Origin: Bacteroidota bacterium | GTDB taxonomy: Bacteria > Bacteroidota > Bacteroidia > Chitinophagales > Chitinophagaceae | Assembly: GCA_947457075.1 (NCBI GenBank) | Contig: CANGUG010000014.1 | Coordinates: 1 to 64,000, forward strand | Reading direction: 5' to 3' | DNA: 64,000 bases | Part shown: positions 19,676 to 27,624 of the stretch, one piece after another | Position numbering within the stretch: the first letter of the stretch is position 1 | Layout: every line of letters starts with the position of its first letter | The notes under the pieces: model-generated | The model's input: only the letters and a program-made list of their open reading frames with translations | What the model was told of the DNA's origin: nothing | Database searches by the model: none | Made by a program: the position numbers and the translations under genes

Positions 19676-20119
19676 CTACCTATATTTTTTGAATACTTGT
19701 TTTTTATAATACAATGTATCATAAAAAACTCCGTCTAATACCAGTTGGGTTTTAGGAAAATATTTGTAAAAAGTGCTGTGTGTTACTTCATATTCTTCCC
19801 TGTCCACCGCAACTTGCACTACATAGCTGTCATCATTTTTATGGTACACAACTCCGGGTAAAAAAACCTTAGTCGTGTCAATTTTAAAAGTTTTTAATAC
19901 AAATGTTTGTGCTTTGTTTGCTTCAACATGATTAAATCCATCATCGGTATCATACAATAGGCTATCACCTTTAATTCCATTTGTATCATCCTTTATTGTG
20001 TTTATTGCATCCGTTGAATTCAACGTGTCCTTAATTTCAGCATTATTATCAGAATTGGCGTTGCAACTACAAATGAGCACTGAGGTGATCAATAGGGTGT
20101 AAGAAATAGCTTTAATCAT
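19676..20119 (-). CDS. small lipoprotein of unknown function
   Basis: A 147-residue protein with a lipoprotein signal (LLITSVLICSC), so the mature N-terminus is probably an acylated Cys near residue 17-19. An Asp/Asn/Thr-rich linker to about residue 65 is followed by a compact beta-rich domain (TFVLKTFKIDTTKVFLPG through to the C-terminus). I do not recognise the domain. A 51-bp gap separates it from the upstream membrane protein gene on the same strand. Confidence 0.6.
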   Translation of the reverse strand: MIKAISYTLLITSVLICSCNANSDNNAEIKDTLNSTDAINTIKDDTNGIKGDSLLYDTDDGFNHVEANKAQTFVLKTFKIDTTKVFLPGVVYHKNDDSYVVQVAVDREEYEVTHSTFYKYFPKTQLVLDGVFYDTLYYKKQVFKKYR

Positions 20120-20170
20120 GTTATTATAGGTAGTGTTTAGGCCTTAATGTATATTTAAAAGCTAAAAAAA

Positions 20171-20548
20171 TTAAAGTTCATGTCTCATCGCATAAAACAT
20201 TACGAAGGAGAATATAGTAGTTAAAATTGCATTCGCTTTTATTGATTTTTCCCAGCTACATTTCCATATAAGTTTACCAATGATAACATAAACTATTGCA
20301 TAAGTTATTACAATAATCAAAAGTGCAATTAACATGGAACTAATATTGATTTTTGCTAAAAAATACCAAAGCGTTGAATGTGTAATAAACGAAGCAAGGG
20401 ATATTAAAAATGAATTTCCAAATCCTGCACTTTCTATTTTACCAATTGTTTTTGCGAATAACCATAATAAAAGGGAGGCTATCAATATTAAAATTATAGC
20501 GCCAACTAAAAATAAAGTTCCAAATTCACTATGTAGTATCTCTTGCAT
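20171..20548 (-). CDS. small multi-pass membrane protein of unknown function
   Basis: A 125-residue protein with four hydrophobic segments at about residues 10-32, 44-66, 70-95 and 103-122. No recognisable catalytic motif. The gene has ordinary codon use for the region and reads in the same direction as the downstream lipoprotein gene. Confidence 0.55.
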   Translation of the reverse strand: MQEILHSEFGTLFLVGAIILILIASLLLWLFAKTIGKIESAGFGNSFLISLASFITHSTLWYFLAKINISSMLIALLIIVITYAIVYVIIGKLIWKCSWEKSIKANAILTTIFSFVMFYAMRHEL

Positions 20549-20870
20549 ATTAAATAATTAAAATTTTTCCTACTCTTAAGGCTTTTCGGAATGCGCCAAG
20601 TTGATTAAAGTGGTTGCTGTCTCCACTCACTAGTTCAATAGGGGGGTAGCGAATAGCTACTATTAAATTAAAGATTATTAAATTAAAATAAAAATATATT
20701 TTTTAAAATCTATATTTATATACATCGCAACAATTTAAATATCAATACATTACTTCTTCAATTCGTAGATTTTCTATTCATTTAGAATTATATAAGATTA
20801 TTACTACTTATGTAATTGTTCTATATTTATCATCAAGAAACAATCATTGCTAAATTAGATAGTGAACGTC
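20549..20870. other. intergenic region with a GC-richer, hairpin-bearing segment
   Basis: About 320 bases lie between divergent genes. Most is very AT-rich. The part at about 20575-20660 is visibly richer in G and C and holds two short hairpins, AGTGG/CCACT at 20609-20627 and GTAGC/GCTAC with a 5-base loop at 20646-20660. No open reading frame of useful length was seen. It may carry both promoters and possibly a small RNA, but nothing here proves it. Confidence 0.35.
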
Positions 20871-21527
20871 ATGAAAAAAATTACAGGTATCCTCATGCTA
20901 GTGTTAGTAGTAGGCATAAACAGCAATTCTCTTTTTGCACAAAGTAAAGGATGGGCTAAAATCAATAAAATGTCCGGAATGGCTCAAGTGGATGATAATT
21001 ACAATGCTGATCCAGAACGCTATAAAAAAGCAATTGAGTATTTCAATGATTGTTTGAAATATTTTCCACGAGATTACGAAGCGCTTGAATATCGTGGTCG
21101 AGCCAAAATGAACTTAGGTAATTATGCAGCAGCCATTGTAGATTTCACTAAAGCCATTGATACTAAATCCGATCATATTTTGGTGGATGCCATTTTTAAC
21201 AGAGGAATTTGCAGAACAGAAATTGGTCATTACAAGGAAGCTTTGAAAGATTTTGATTTGGTATTTGAGTATCATTCCAACCCCTCTAAGATTATTTATA
21301 CATTTATTGGGAAATGCAACTTTCATTTAGGGGATATTAAGCAGGCAAAAGACAATGTGGACTTTTCCATTTCAAATTATCCTAGAGTCAATGACAATTA
21401 TCACACAAGAGGTTTAATTCGTTTAAAAGAGAAGGACTTCGAAGGAGCTTGTGAGGATTTCACGAAGGCTAAGGAACTAGGGTATAAGAAAAGCCTTGAA
21501 AAGGAAATGGCAGCCGCTTGTAAATAG
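20871..21527 (+). CDS. secreted tetratricopeptide repeat protein
   Basis: A 218-residue protein with a Sec signal peptide ending near SLFAQ (about residue 24). TPR-like helical pairs follow: YKKAIEYFNDCLKYFPRDYE, ALEYRGRAKMNLGNYAAAIV, AIFNRGICRTEIGHYKEALK and a final repeat ending EKDFEGACEDFTKAKELG. TPRs bind partner proteins; the partner is unknown. I chose the ATG at 20871 over the in-frame GTG at 20862 because it starts the charged n-region MKK of the signal peptide. Confidence 0.75.
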   Translation: MKKITGILMLVLVVGINSNSLFAQSKGWAKINKMSGMAQVDDNYNADPERYKKAIEYFNDCLKYFPRDYEALEYRGRAKMNLGNYAAAIVDFTKAIDTKSDHILVDAIFNRGICRTEIGHYKEALKDFDLVFEYHSNPSKIIYTFIGKCNFHLGDIKQAKDNVDFSISNYPRVNDNYHTRGLIRLKEKDFEGACEDFTKAKELGYKKSLEKEMAAACK

Positions 21528-21703
21528 CAATCAAAACCTAGTTAAATCCTACACATGTATTGTATTAGGATAATCTTACTGTTTTAAAAAAGCAGAAGAG
21601 GGTCCATTAATTTCCTTAGAGAGAGGGGATCACATTGTTAATAAATGGGATGAATATCTAATTATAATATTTATTATATTTAATAAACAATAAAACCAAT
21701 CCA

Positions 21704-22204
21704 ATGAAAAAAACACTCTTACTTGCCGTACTTGCAACTAGCTTGTTTGCATGTTCAACAACTGCTGAAAAAAAGGAATCTACGGAAGGCGCTGCTACAG
21801 CTTCAAGCTGTGTTAAAGAAGGCCCTGAAGTGGACTTAATTAAGAAAACAATTACTGCTTATAGCAGTGGTGACTGGGCAACATTAGCGACTTGTTTTAG
21901 TGATACAGCTAAATCATGGCATAACAATGATACAGCGGCTATGAAAATGAGCGATCGTATCGAGTTGTTTAAAAAGAATAGAGATAACATCGATGGTGCA
22001 GTAGATCCTGGTACACCAAATATTGAAGTGGTTACCGTTCCAACAACCGATGAGCAATATAAAGGTATTAAGTGGGGTCATGCTTGGATTAACTTTAAAA
22101 GCAAGCTGAAGGGTGGGGTGCAAAAATCAAATTTAACATTTGTGTCCTTCGCTATTAAAGATGGTAAAATTATTTGGGAGCAAGTAATTTATGATACCAA
22201 GTAA
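21704..22204 (+). CDS. lipoprotein with SnoaL/NTF2-like domain
   Basis: A 166-residue protein with a lipobox at LFAC (acylated Cys near residue 17). A short Thr/Ala/Glu linker precedes an NTF2-like cone fold: IKKTITAYSSGDWATLATCF, then SDTAKSWHNND, and a C-terminal beta sheet (KSNLTFVSFAIKDGKII). Such domains bind small hydrophobic ligands or act as accessory modules. It is followed by a clear terminator and appears to be a single-gene unit. Confidence 0.7.
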   Translation: MKKTLLLAVLATSLFACSTTAEKKESTEGAATASSCVKEGPEVDLIKKTITAYSSGDWATLATCFSDTAKSWHNNDTAAMKMSDRIELFKKNRDNIDGAVDPGTPNIEVVTVPTTDEQYKGIKWGHAWINFKSKLKGGVQKSNLTFVSFAIKDGKIIWEQVIYDTK

Positions 22205-22239
22205 TTTATTGAATTAACTTTAAAGTTTGGATATATAAG

Positions 22240-22271
22240 AAAGAGTCACTTAGCAATAAGTGGCTCTTTTT
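22240..22271 (+). terminator. intrinsic terminator after the NTF2-like lipoprotein gene
   Basis: A 13-bp stem (AAAGAGTCACTTA / TAAGTGGCTCTTT, one T-G wobble) with a GCAA tetraloop runs into T residues. Confidence 0.88.
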
Positions 22272-22445
22272 AGTTAAGACATAATGAGTTATGGTAATTT
22301 TTAATTAAGTTATTTAGAGATATTTTAAAAATAATAGAATTTTTTGTACACGTCAGGTCAAATTAGTATAATCTATTATTTGTATAACAATCTCAGATTT
22401 CTTAATTTAGTAAACAACTAAAACTTAAATAAAAATTAGAAATTC

Positions 22446-23306
22446 ATGCTTTTTCGTATAATTATAAACATTTTTGTTTTTCTACTAATTATTATTGAAT
22501 GTAATTCTCAAGTTTTAATAAAAGCTCCTAATGATGGTGAAATTTTTATCGATATGTATCCTAAATCAGGTGAAAAAGTATACAAAAAGGTAAATATTAA
22601 TGGCACTACTTGGCTTGCTGAAAATTTACAAGCTAAAACATTTAATAACGGAGAATTGATATTTCATGCAAAAACAGATAAAGAATGGAGAGAAGCTGGG
22701 GATTTTAATAAACCTGCATGGCGTTTTCATAATTACGACCCCAATAATAGTGAAAGCTTTGGGTATGAGTATAATTGGTTTGCAGTAGTAGATTCTAGGG
22801 GTATAGTGCCTGATGGTTATATTATTCCGTTTAAAAGTGATTATGTAAATCTAGTAAATCATTTTGGTGGTTGGGACATAGCAGCGTATAAACTAAAAAG
22901 TAAAATTGGGTGGGCTGACTATTGTTTAGGAGGAGAAAAATTAGTTAATTGTACAAATTGTTCTAATTGGAGTGCTGATTACCGTAAAATTGTTCCATGT
23001 CACAAATGTAAAGGGAATCAAACGGTAAAAATATCTACCCCTATTGTCAAAAGAACGGGTAATGGTAATAATTCTTCTGGATTTTCTGCAATTCCAACAA
23101 GGCTTGGATTAACTAGTTGTGGCTACGATTATCGTTTATGGAAACCGAAATCCAAAAATTATCTTGGCCAAACAGCTTGGTGGACACTTGATGATGATGG
23201 TAGTAAATTTGCTTATGCATTTTTTATTGAAAATATAAACAATGTATATTTTCAACTAGAATTCAAATATGAAGGATTTCCAGTTAGATGTTATTTTGGT
23301 GGTTAA
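22446..23306 (+). CDS. FISUMP-domain secreted protein with an embedded CxxC...CxxC motif
   Basis: A 286-residue protein with a hydrophobic signal segment (residues 2-21). The body matches the Fibrobacter succinogenes major paralogous domain: NGTTWLAENLQ near residue 50, then YEYNWFAVVDSRGIVPDGY, and the C-terminal SGFSAIPTRLG and YFQLEFKYEGFPVRCYFGG. Between these lies CTNCSNW followed by PCHKCKG (about residues 176-200), a DnaJ-type Cys pattern that is unusual in this domain. Function is unknown; FISUMP proteins are secreted and often surface-exposed. It converges on the CorA gene with 3 bp between stop codons. Confidence 0.75.
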   Translation: MLFRIIINIFVFLLIIIECNSQVLIKAPNDGEIFIDMYPKSGEKVYKKVNINGTTWLAENLQAKTFNNGELIFHAKTDKEWREAGDFNKPAWRFHNYDPNNSESFGYEYNWFAVVDSRGIVPDGYIIPFKSDYVNLVNHFGGWDIAAYKLKSKIGWADYCLGGEKLVNCTNCSNWSADYRKIVPCHKCKGNQTVKISTPIVKRTGNGNNSSGFSAIPTRLGLTSCGYDYRLWKPKSKNYLGQTAWWTLDDDGSKFAYAFFIENINNVYFQLEFKYEGFPVRCYFGG

Positions 23307-23309
23307 CTT

Positions 23310-24188
23310 TTAAATTATCCTTTTTCTTCTAAACCATATATAAATGAAAATTACGACGATCACCATTAATGCAATAGATAAGAAGTAGCCTAATTTCCAT
23401 TTCAATTCAGGCATAAATTCAAAATTCATACCATACACTCCCACAATAAAGGTTAGGGGCAAGAAAAAGGCAGAGAAGATGGTTAAAAGTCTAACTACTT
23501 CATTGTTTTTTTGATTACTAATAGATAGGTAGGTATTCATTAACTGATTGGCGTTTTCAACCGATTCTTCGTTGTAAATAAGCAGGTTTAATAATAAATC
23601 TTTTATGTCTTGGAACTGGCTTGATTGTGCTAAAATTTGAGTGGATTGTTCTATAACGGACTGGGTAATTTGTAATACCTTTTTTAATATCCTTGACTGC
23701 GATTTTATATAGTATAATTCTTCTAAATAGATATTACGGGGGTCTTTAAGAAAAATAGTTTTTTCGATTTCATCAATTTTATGGGCAAGGTCAATGGTTG
23801 GTTTATGAAATGTGCCTACCATTAGTCGTACGATTTTTAAGAAAAGTTCGTTTAACTTAATTTCTTTTTCTTCATTGATATTTAAAAAGTCAAATTGAGC
23901 TCTATGAATGGTGATTAATTTATCCTCAAATAAGAAAAAAGCAATTTTATTGGACATTTCACCCACTTCGTCAATCTTAAGTTTAATATCAGAAGTATAG
24001 GCCCTGAAAATGAAGAAATTAATATTGTTATTTTTTTCATACTTAGGCAAGTGGCCTTTCTCCAAACTATCTTTAATTAGATAATAGTTAAGTCCATGTT
24101 CCTTATTGATTATTTCCAAATCCTCTTTCATGGGATTCTCAATATCAATCCATTTAAAAGACTCAAATTCTTTTTCAGTGATTTTCAT
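23310..24188 (-). CDS. corA: CorA-family divalent metal ion transporter
   Basis: A 292-residue protein of the CorA Mg2+/Co2+ channel family. A cytoplasmic alpha/beta domain and long stalk helix (about residues 1-228) are followed by two membrane helices at the extreme C-terminus. The signature loop YGMNF sits between them at residues 252-256 and forms the selectivity filter in the pentamer. The C-terminal tail is basic (FRRKRII). Length is a little short of E. coli CorA (316). Which ion is moved cannot be told from sequence. Confidence 0.92.
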   Translation of the reverse strand: MKITEKEFESFKWIDIENPMKEDLEIINKEHGLNYYLIKDSLEKGHLPKYEKNNNINFFIFRAYTSDIKLKIDEVGEMSNKIAFFLFEDKLITIHRAQFDFLNINEEKEIKLNELFLKIVRLMVGTFHKPTIDLAHKIDEIEKTIFLKDPRNIYLEELYYIKSQSRILKKVLQITQSVIEQSTQILAQSSQFQDIKDLLLNLLIYNEESVENANQLMNTYLSISNQKNNEVVRLLTIFSAFFLPLTFIVGVYGMNFEFMPELKWKLGYFLSIALMVIVVIFIYIWFRRKRII

Positions 24189-24215
24189 GATACTAATTTA
24201 AATGAAAAAGAGAAT

Positions 24216-24749
24216 TTATTTAAAATATTTTTCTTTTAAACCACTTAATAATCCTAAAATGGGGAATGTAAATGTGTATCCGAGAATTATACTTATTATA
24301 ATTTTATTCGTTATACCTGTCTCATGAGGGACTTCTTTGTATTGCCATTCACTTACACCGCCATGATAACTGCAAGCGCCAGATCCAGTTGCATTACTAT
24401 TAAAGCCATCTTCACATAAAGCACCAATTTTTACATTTTTTGGGTTGTCAAAAAATGGACTGTAGTTATACCATAAAAAAGTAATGATCAAAAATGTCAA
24501 TAACATTTTAATTGATTCAGGCTCTAATCCTAGAATAGTAGAGGATGGATTATTTTTCGTTGTAATGCTTTTATTTATTTCCTCTGATGTTGCTAACCTC
24601 AAATCAGGGTCTAAATTTCTATTATATCCAAGTTCATTTATACCTTCTTTTATTTTATAGAAATTTTCATTTATTTCGATAATTCTATAAGCAGTTTGAT
24701 CTTCTGTTTTGATATTTACGATCCAATCCCCAACTTTGAATTTACTCAT
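24216..24749 (-). CDS. membrane protein with a DUF3761-like Cys/His loop
   Basis: A 177-residue protein. The N-terminal 60 residues form a small soluble beta domain (KFKVGDWIVNI, then YNRNLDPDLRLAT). Two membrane helices at about residues 82-103 and 150-172 enclose a loop with CEDGFNSNATGSGACSYHGG and VSEW, which resembles the DUF3761 pattern C-x-DG...GAC-x-x-HGGV-x-x-W. No function is established for that family. It ends 27 bp before the corA start on the same strand and may share its transcript. Confidence 0.6.
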   Translation of the reverse strand: MSKFKVGDWIVNIKTEDQTAYRIIEINENFYKIKEGINELGYNRNLDPDLRLATSEEINKSITTKNNPSSTILGLEPESIKMLLTFLIITFLWYNYSPFFDNPKNVKIGALCEDGFNSNATGSGACSYHGGVSEWQYKEVPHETGITNKIIISIILGYTFTFPILGLLSGLKEKYFK

Positions 24750-25272
24750 ACAATTACTTCAATTTAACTTTCGAATTTCATTGAGTATAAAATTAATATA
24801 TTTTATCATATAAATTCATGTGATATTTATCCTGCCTCATTTTATATTTTATTAATTGATTAGAATGTTTGATTAAATAGGATTCAACTATAGAAAGCAT
24901 TCTAAATTATTTACGCTATTTATTTTTATTTAAAATAAAATATTTTTTTGAATGCTTTAATCTTCTTAATATTAATTTTGATTTGAAAATTTCTTTTTCC
25001 TATTTCCACTTTCCCATTTCAGTATCAGACAATAAATAAATCAATTTATTTACGTTTCTTTTGAGTATTATACTTTAATAAAATGTTTTTTGATTTATGA
25101 GTACAAATCTAGGAGCTAAAGTATGTGAAACTTATCATCCAGTTTTTACAGGTATTTAATATTCGAATGGTAAAAGATTGTTTCGCGATCCTTTCAGAAA
25201 AGAAAGTAAATAAATCCGTCGAAATTTTATCCTATGGCGTTGACAAGGGTATTCATTTTTAATTTAATTCTC
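24750..25272. other. AT-rich intergenic region
   Basis: About 520 bases of strongly AT-rich sequence between divergent genes. I see no open reading frame longer than about 20 codons, no tRNA and no long repeat. It presumably contains the two divergent promoters, but I could not assign a convincing TTTG/TAnnTTTG pair. Confidence 0.4.
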
Positions 25273-25989
25273 ATGAAAAGTTTATTATTTTACTTGTGTA
25301 TTATTACAATCTTATCTTGTCAAAAACAACAACAAGATGCATTAATTAATAATAACATTGATGATTCAAATTTATTTAGTGCATTAAATAATAAGTATAA
25401 TTTATCTTCAATTAACATAGCTCCTTCCACAAATCAATTAGTAGCGATCACAAAAACGCTTAAAACAACTAATAAATACCTTAATATATTTTCTGCTATA
25501 AATATCAATTCTTTAAGGATATATGAAAATAAGAAAGAGAATATTACTATTGCGATGTTTTATTTTAAAAACAATATAGAAAAGCTTTTTGCAATTAAAG
25601 GCTATTTTCTAGATAATGAATTTATAATTACTAATGATTTTCTTTTTGAAAGAATTCTAAAAGATAAACAAAATGGTGAAATCATAATAACAAATAATGA
25701 TAATGCCACTTTGATTAAATTGGTTAATGGAAAACAAATATTTTCAACTATTAATAGAGATTCAATCAAGTTTAAAACTCAGTTAATAACAGATTGTGAA
25801 GGGAATCATGGGGGTACTGGTTTTTGCCAAAGACAAGCTGGGGAAAAGTTTGGAGACTGTTATAGGGCAGAAAAAGACGAATTTTGTGATAGTTTCATTG
25901 CTTGCCTAGCAGCAGAGACTCAACCACAAGTAATGCTAATGATTGCTGCTTCATGCGGATGTAGAGCAACGGCATGTGCAGTAAAATAA
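25273..25989 (+). CDS. lipoprotein with Cys-rich C-terminal module
   Basis: A 238-residue protein. The ATG at 25273 begins a lipoprotein signal (MKSLLFYLCIITILSC, acylated Cys near residue 16); an ATG 13 codons upstream is possible but less likely. The first 170 mature residues are Asn/Ile/Lys-rich with no recognised domain. The last 64 residues contain eight Cys (DCEGNHGGTGFC, GDCY, EFCD, IACL, SCGC, TACA) and end abruptly at CAVK. An even number of Cys in an exported protein suggests disulfides. The precursor-like layout (lipoprotein body plus Cys-rich tail) is the oddest in the window. A 58-residue membrane protein gene follows. Confidence 0.6.
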   Translation: MKSLLFYLCIITILSCQKQQQDALINNNIDDSNLFSALNNKYNLSSINIAPSTNQLVAITKTLKTTNKYLNIFSAININSLRIYENKKENITIAMFYFKNNIEKLFAIKGYFLDNEFIITNDFLFERILKDKQNGEIIITNNDNATLIKLVNGKQIFSTINRDSIKFKTQLITDCEGNHGGTGFCQRQAGEKFGDCYRAEKDEFCDSFIACLAAETQPQVMLMIAASCGCRATACAVK

Positions 25990-26046
25990 TTTCTTACATA
26001 TCTTGATATTCGAAATTATCTATATCATCTATTAATAATCAATAAA

Positions 26047-26223
26047 ATGAAAAAGAATAAATTTTTGTTTGTTATCAGTTTTTGGTTACTACTTTCACTA
26101 GTAGCAACTTATTTAAAGCTAACACATAGTTTTACTGAATTATCACAGGTTCTTTTGTTAATTGTGTTGTTGCTCTCGATTTATTTAATTGTAGCCTATT
26201 TCAATTTATTTAATAGGTCTTAA
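26047..26223 (+). CDS. small two-helix membrane protein (58 residues)
   Basis: ATG to TAA encodes 58 residues: a Lys/Asn N-terminus (MKKNKF) and two hydrophobic segments at about residues 6-23 and 35-53 joined by a short polar turn (KLTHSFTELSQ). Codon use resembles the preceding Cys-tailed lipoprotein gene, which ends 57 bp upstream on the same strand. It could be an accessory or immunity-type partner of that lipoprotein, but no homology supports that. Being short, it may also be a chance frame. Confidence 0.5.
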   Translation: MKKNKFLFVISFWLLLSLVATYLKLTHSFTELSQVLLLIVLLLSIYLIVAYFNLFNRS

Positions 26224-26401
26224 ATTAAAACTCGTTTATGCATTTTATTATACTTAGTTATTTTGTTACCAATATTAAATTAATTATATATATATGTTTT
26301 TGTATATACCTTTTTTGAGAGGCACAATGCAATAACCAGAAATTTATATTTAGAAAGGGGAGTCCTCAAAAACAATTCAATTTTAAGACCACCTTTTAAA
26401 C

Positions 26402-26435
26402 AAAAAAGCCCCTAACTTAAAAAGTAGGGGCTTTT
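26402..26435. terminator. terminator following tRNA-Asp (bidirectional)
   Basis: The stem AAGCCCCTA / TAGGGGCTT, with A residues on the left and T residues on the right, lies one base beyond the tRNA 3' end. Read on the minus strand it ends the tRNA transcript in a U tract. It could also stop transcripts arriving from the accessory genes on the plus strand. Confidence 0.85.
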
Positions 26436-26436
26436 G

Positions 26437-26510
26437 CGGACCGGACGGGACTCGAACCCGCGACCTCCGCCGTGACAGGGCGGCATTCTAACCAACTGAA
26501 CTACCGATCC
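26437..26510 (-). tRNA. tRNA-Asp (anticodon GTC)
   Basis: A 74-base cloverleaf on the minus strand. The acceptor stem is GGATCGG with CCGGTCC (one T-G wobble), the discriminator base is G, and the anticodon stem-loop CCGCC-CTGTCAC-GGCGG places GTC in the loop. The T arm GCGGGTTCGAACCCGT has the usual TTCGA loop. The 3' CCA is not encoded and must be added by the CCA enzyme. Confidence 0.97.
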
Positions 26511-26545
26511 AAGAACTTCCAGAGACGATTTCCGTTTCCGGGTTG

Positions 26546-26578
26546 CAAAGATAAGGGGAAAGAAGTTTTTTAAACAAA
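26546..26578 (-). promoter_or_regulatory. promoter of tRNA-Asp
   Basis: On the minus strand, TTTG at 26578-26575 and TATCTTTG at 26553-26546 are 21 bases apart, matching both parts of the Bacteroidota vegetative consensus (TTTG at -33, TAnnTTTG at -7). The -7 element ends 35 bases before the mature tRNA. Confidence 0.7.
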
Positions 26579-26626
26579 TCTTTTATTAAAAAAGGTTGTA
26601 TTATTTTTACATTCCAAACTAAGATT

Positions 26627-27601
26627 ATGCCAGAATACCCAAATAGACAATTCTTGGAATTTGAACAGCCCATCAAGGAGCTGTATGAGCAAATTGATGC
26701 CACTAAGAAACTAGCGGAAAAGAACCCAAAAATAGACCTTTCAGCAACCATTAAACAATTGGAACAATCCATCGTGGATAAGCGTAAAGCCCTTACTGAG
26801 ACGCTTTCTCCTTGGCAGCGTGTTCAATTAAGTCGTCATCCGGACCGTCCATATACTTTAAAGTACATTGACTTAATGTGTGACAAATTTGTGGAGTTAC
26901 ACGGGGACCGAAATGTGAAAGACGATAAGGCCATGGTGGGTGGATTTACCGAGTTAAATGGTCAAACCGTAATGATGATTGGCCAGCAAAAGGGGAGCAA
27001 TACCAAGGCCCGCCAAATGAGAAATTTTGGGATGGCGAACCCCGAAGGGTACCGAAAAGCACTTAGATTGATGAAATTGGCCGAAAAATTCAATAAACCA
27101 GTGGTTTGTTTAATTGATACTCCAGGGGCATTTCCAGGCCTAGAAGCCGAGGAAAGAGGCCAAGGAGAGGCCATTGCCCGTAATATTTATGAAATGATCC
27201 GCTTACAAGTGCCCATTATCATTTGTATTATTGGGGAAGGAGCGAGCGGGGGTGCCTTAGGCATCGGTGTGGGTGATAAAACCTTGATGATGGAAAATAC
27301 CTGGTACACCGTAATTTCTCCTGAATCTTGTAGCTCTATTTTATGGAGAAGCTGGGATAAAAAGGAATTGGCTGCGGAGCAATTAAAATTAACGGCCAAT
27401 GATATGAAAGGATTTGGCTTGATTGACGAAATAGTGCCTGAACCTTATGGTGGAGCACATTGGAGCTATACCGAGGCGGCGGCTATTTTAAAAGAAAAAA
27501 TTATTGCTGCTTTAAATGAAGTGAAAGATATTGATCCAGCAAAAAGAGTTGAAAACAGAATCGAAAAATACAGCAAAATGGGCTTCTGGGAAGAAGCGTA
27601 A
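26627..27601 (+). CDS. accA: acetyl-CoA carboxylase carboxyltransferase subunit alpha
   Basis: The alpha half of the carboxyltransferase that moves CO2 from biotin to acetyl-CoA to make malonyl-CoA for fatty acid synthesis. The 324-residue length is normal. The N-terminal helical region ([15 protein letters not shown]) leads into the crotonase-fold core with [53 protein letters not shown] and [15 protein letters not shown], the oxyanion-hole and CoA-binding stretches. It lies 23 bp before dapA on the same strand. The accD partner is not in the window. Confidence 0.97.
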   Translation: MPEYPNRQFLEFEQPIKELYEQIDATKKLAEKNPKIDLSATIKQLEQSIVDKRKALTETLSPWQRVQLSRHPDRPYTLKYIDLMCDKFVELHGDRNVKDDKAMVGGFTELNGQTVMMIGQQKGSNTKARQMRNFGMANPEGYRKALRLMKLAEKFNKPVVCLIDTPGAFPGLEAEERGQGEAIARNIYEMIRLQVPIIICIIGEGASGGALGIGVGDKTLMMENTWYTVISPESCSSILWRSWDKKELAAEQLKLTANDMKGFGLIDEIVPEPYGGAHWSYTEAAAILKEKIIAALNEVKDIDPAKRVENRIEKYSKMGFWEEA

Positions 27602-27624
27602 ATTTAATTTATATCCAACCCTAC

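Noticed and set aside
20660-20700. Repeated ATTAAATTAAA units as a possible repeat array
   Set aside because: Only two imperfect copies in simple AT-rich sequence; not a CRISPR or functional repeat.
25097-25159. A 20-codon open frame (MSTNLGAKVCETYHPVFTGI) in the AT-rich gap
   Set aside because: Too short to separate from chance, no start signal or neighbour supports it, and no frameshifted continuation was found.
18388-26435. Integrated mobile element at tRNA-Asp
   Set aside because: No integrase, transposase, phage structural gene or second copy of the tRNA 3' end is visible, so only an accessory region is claimed.
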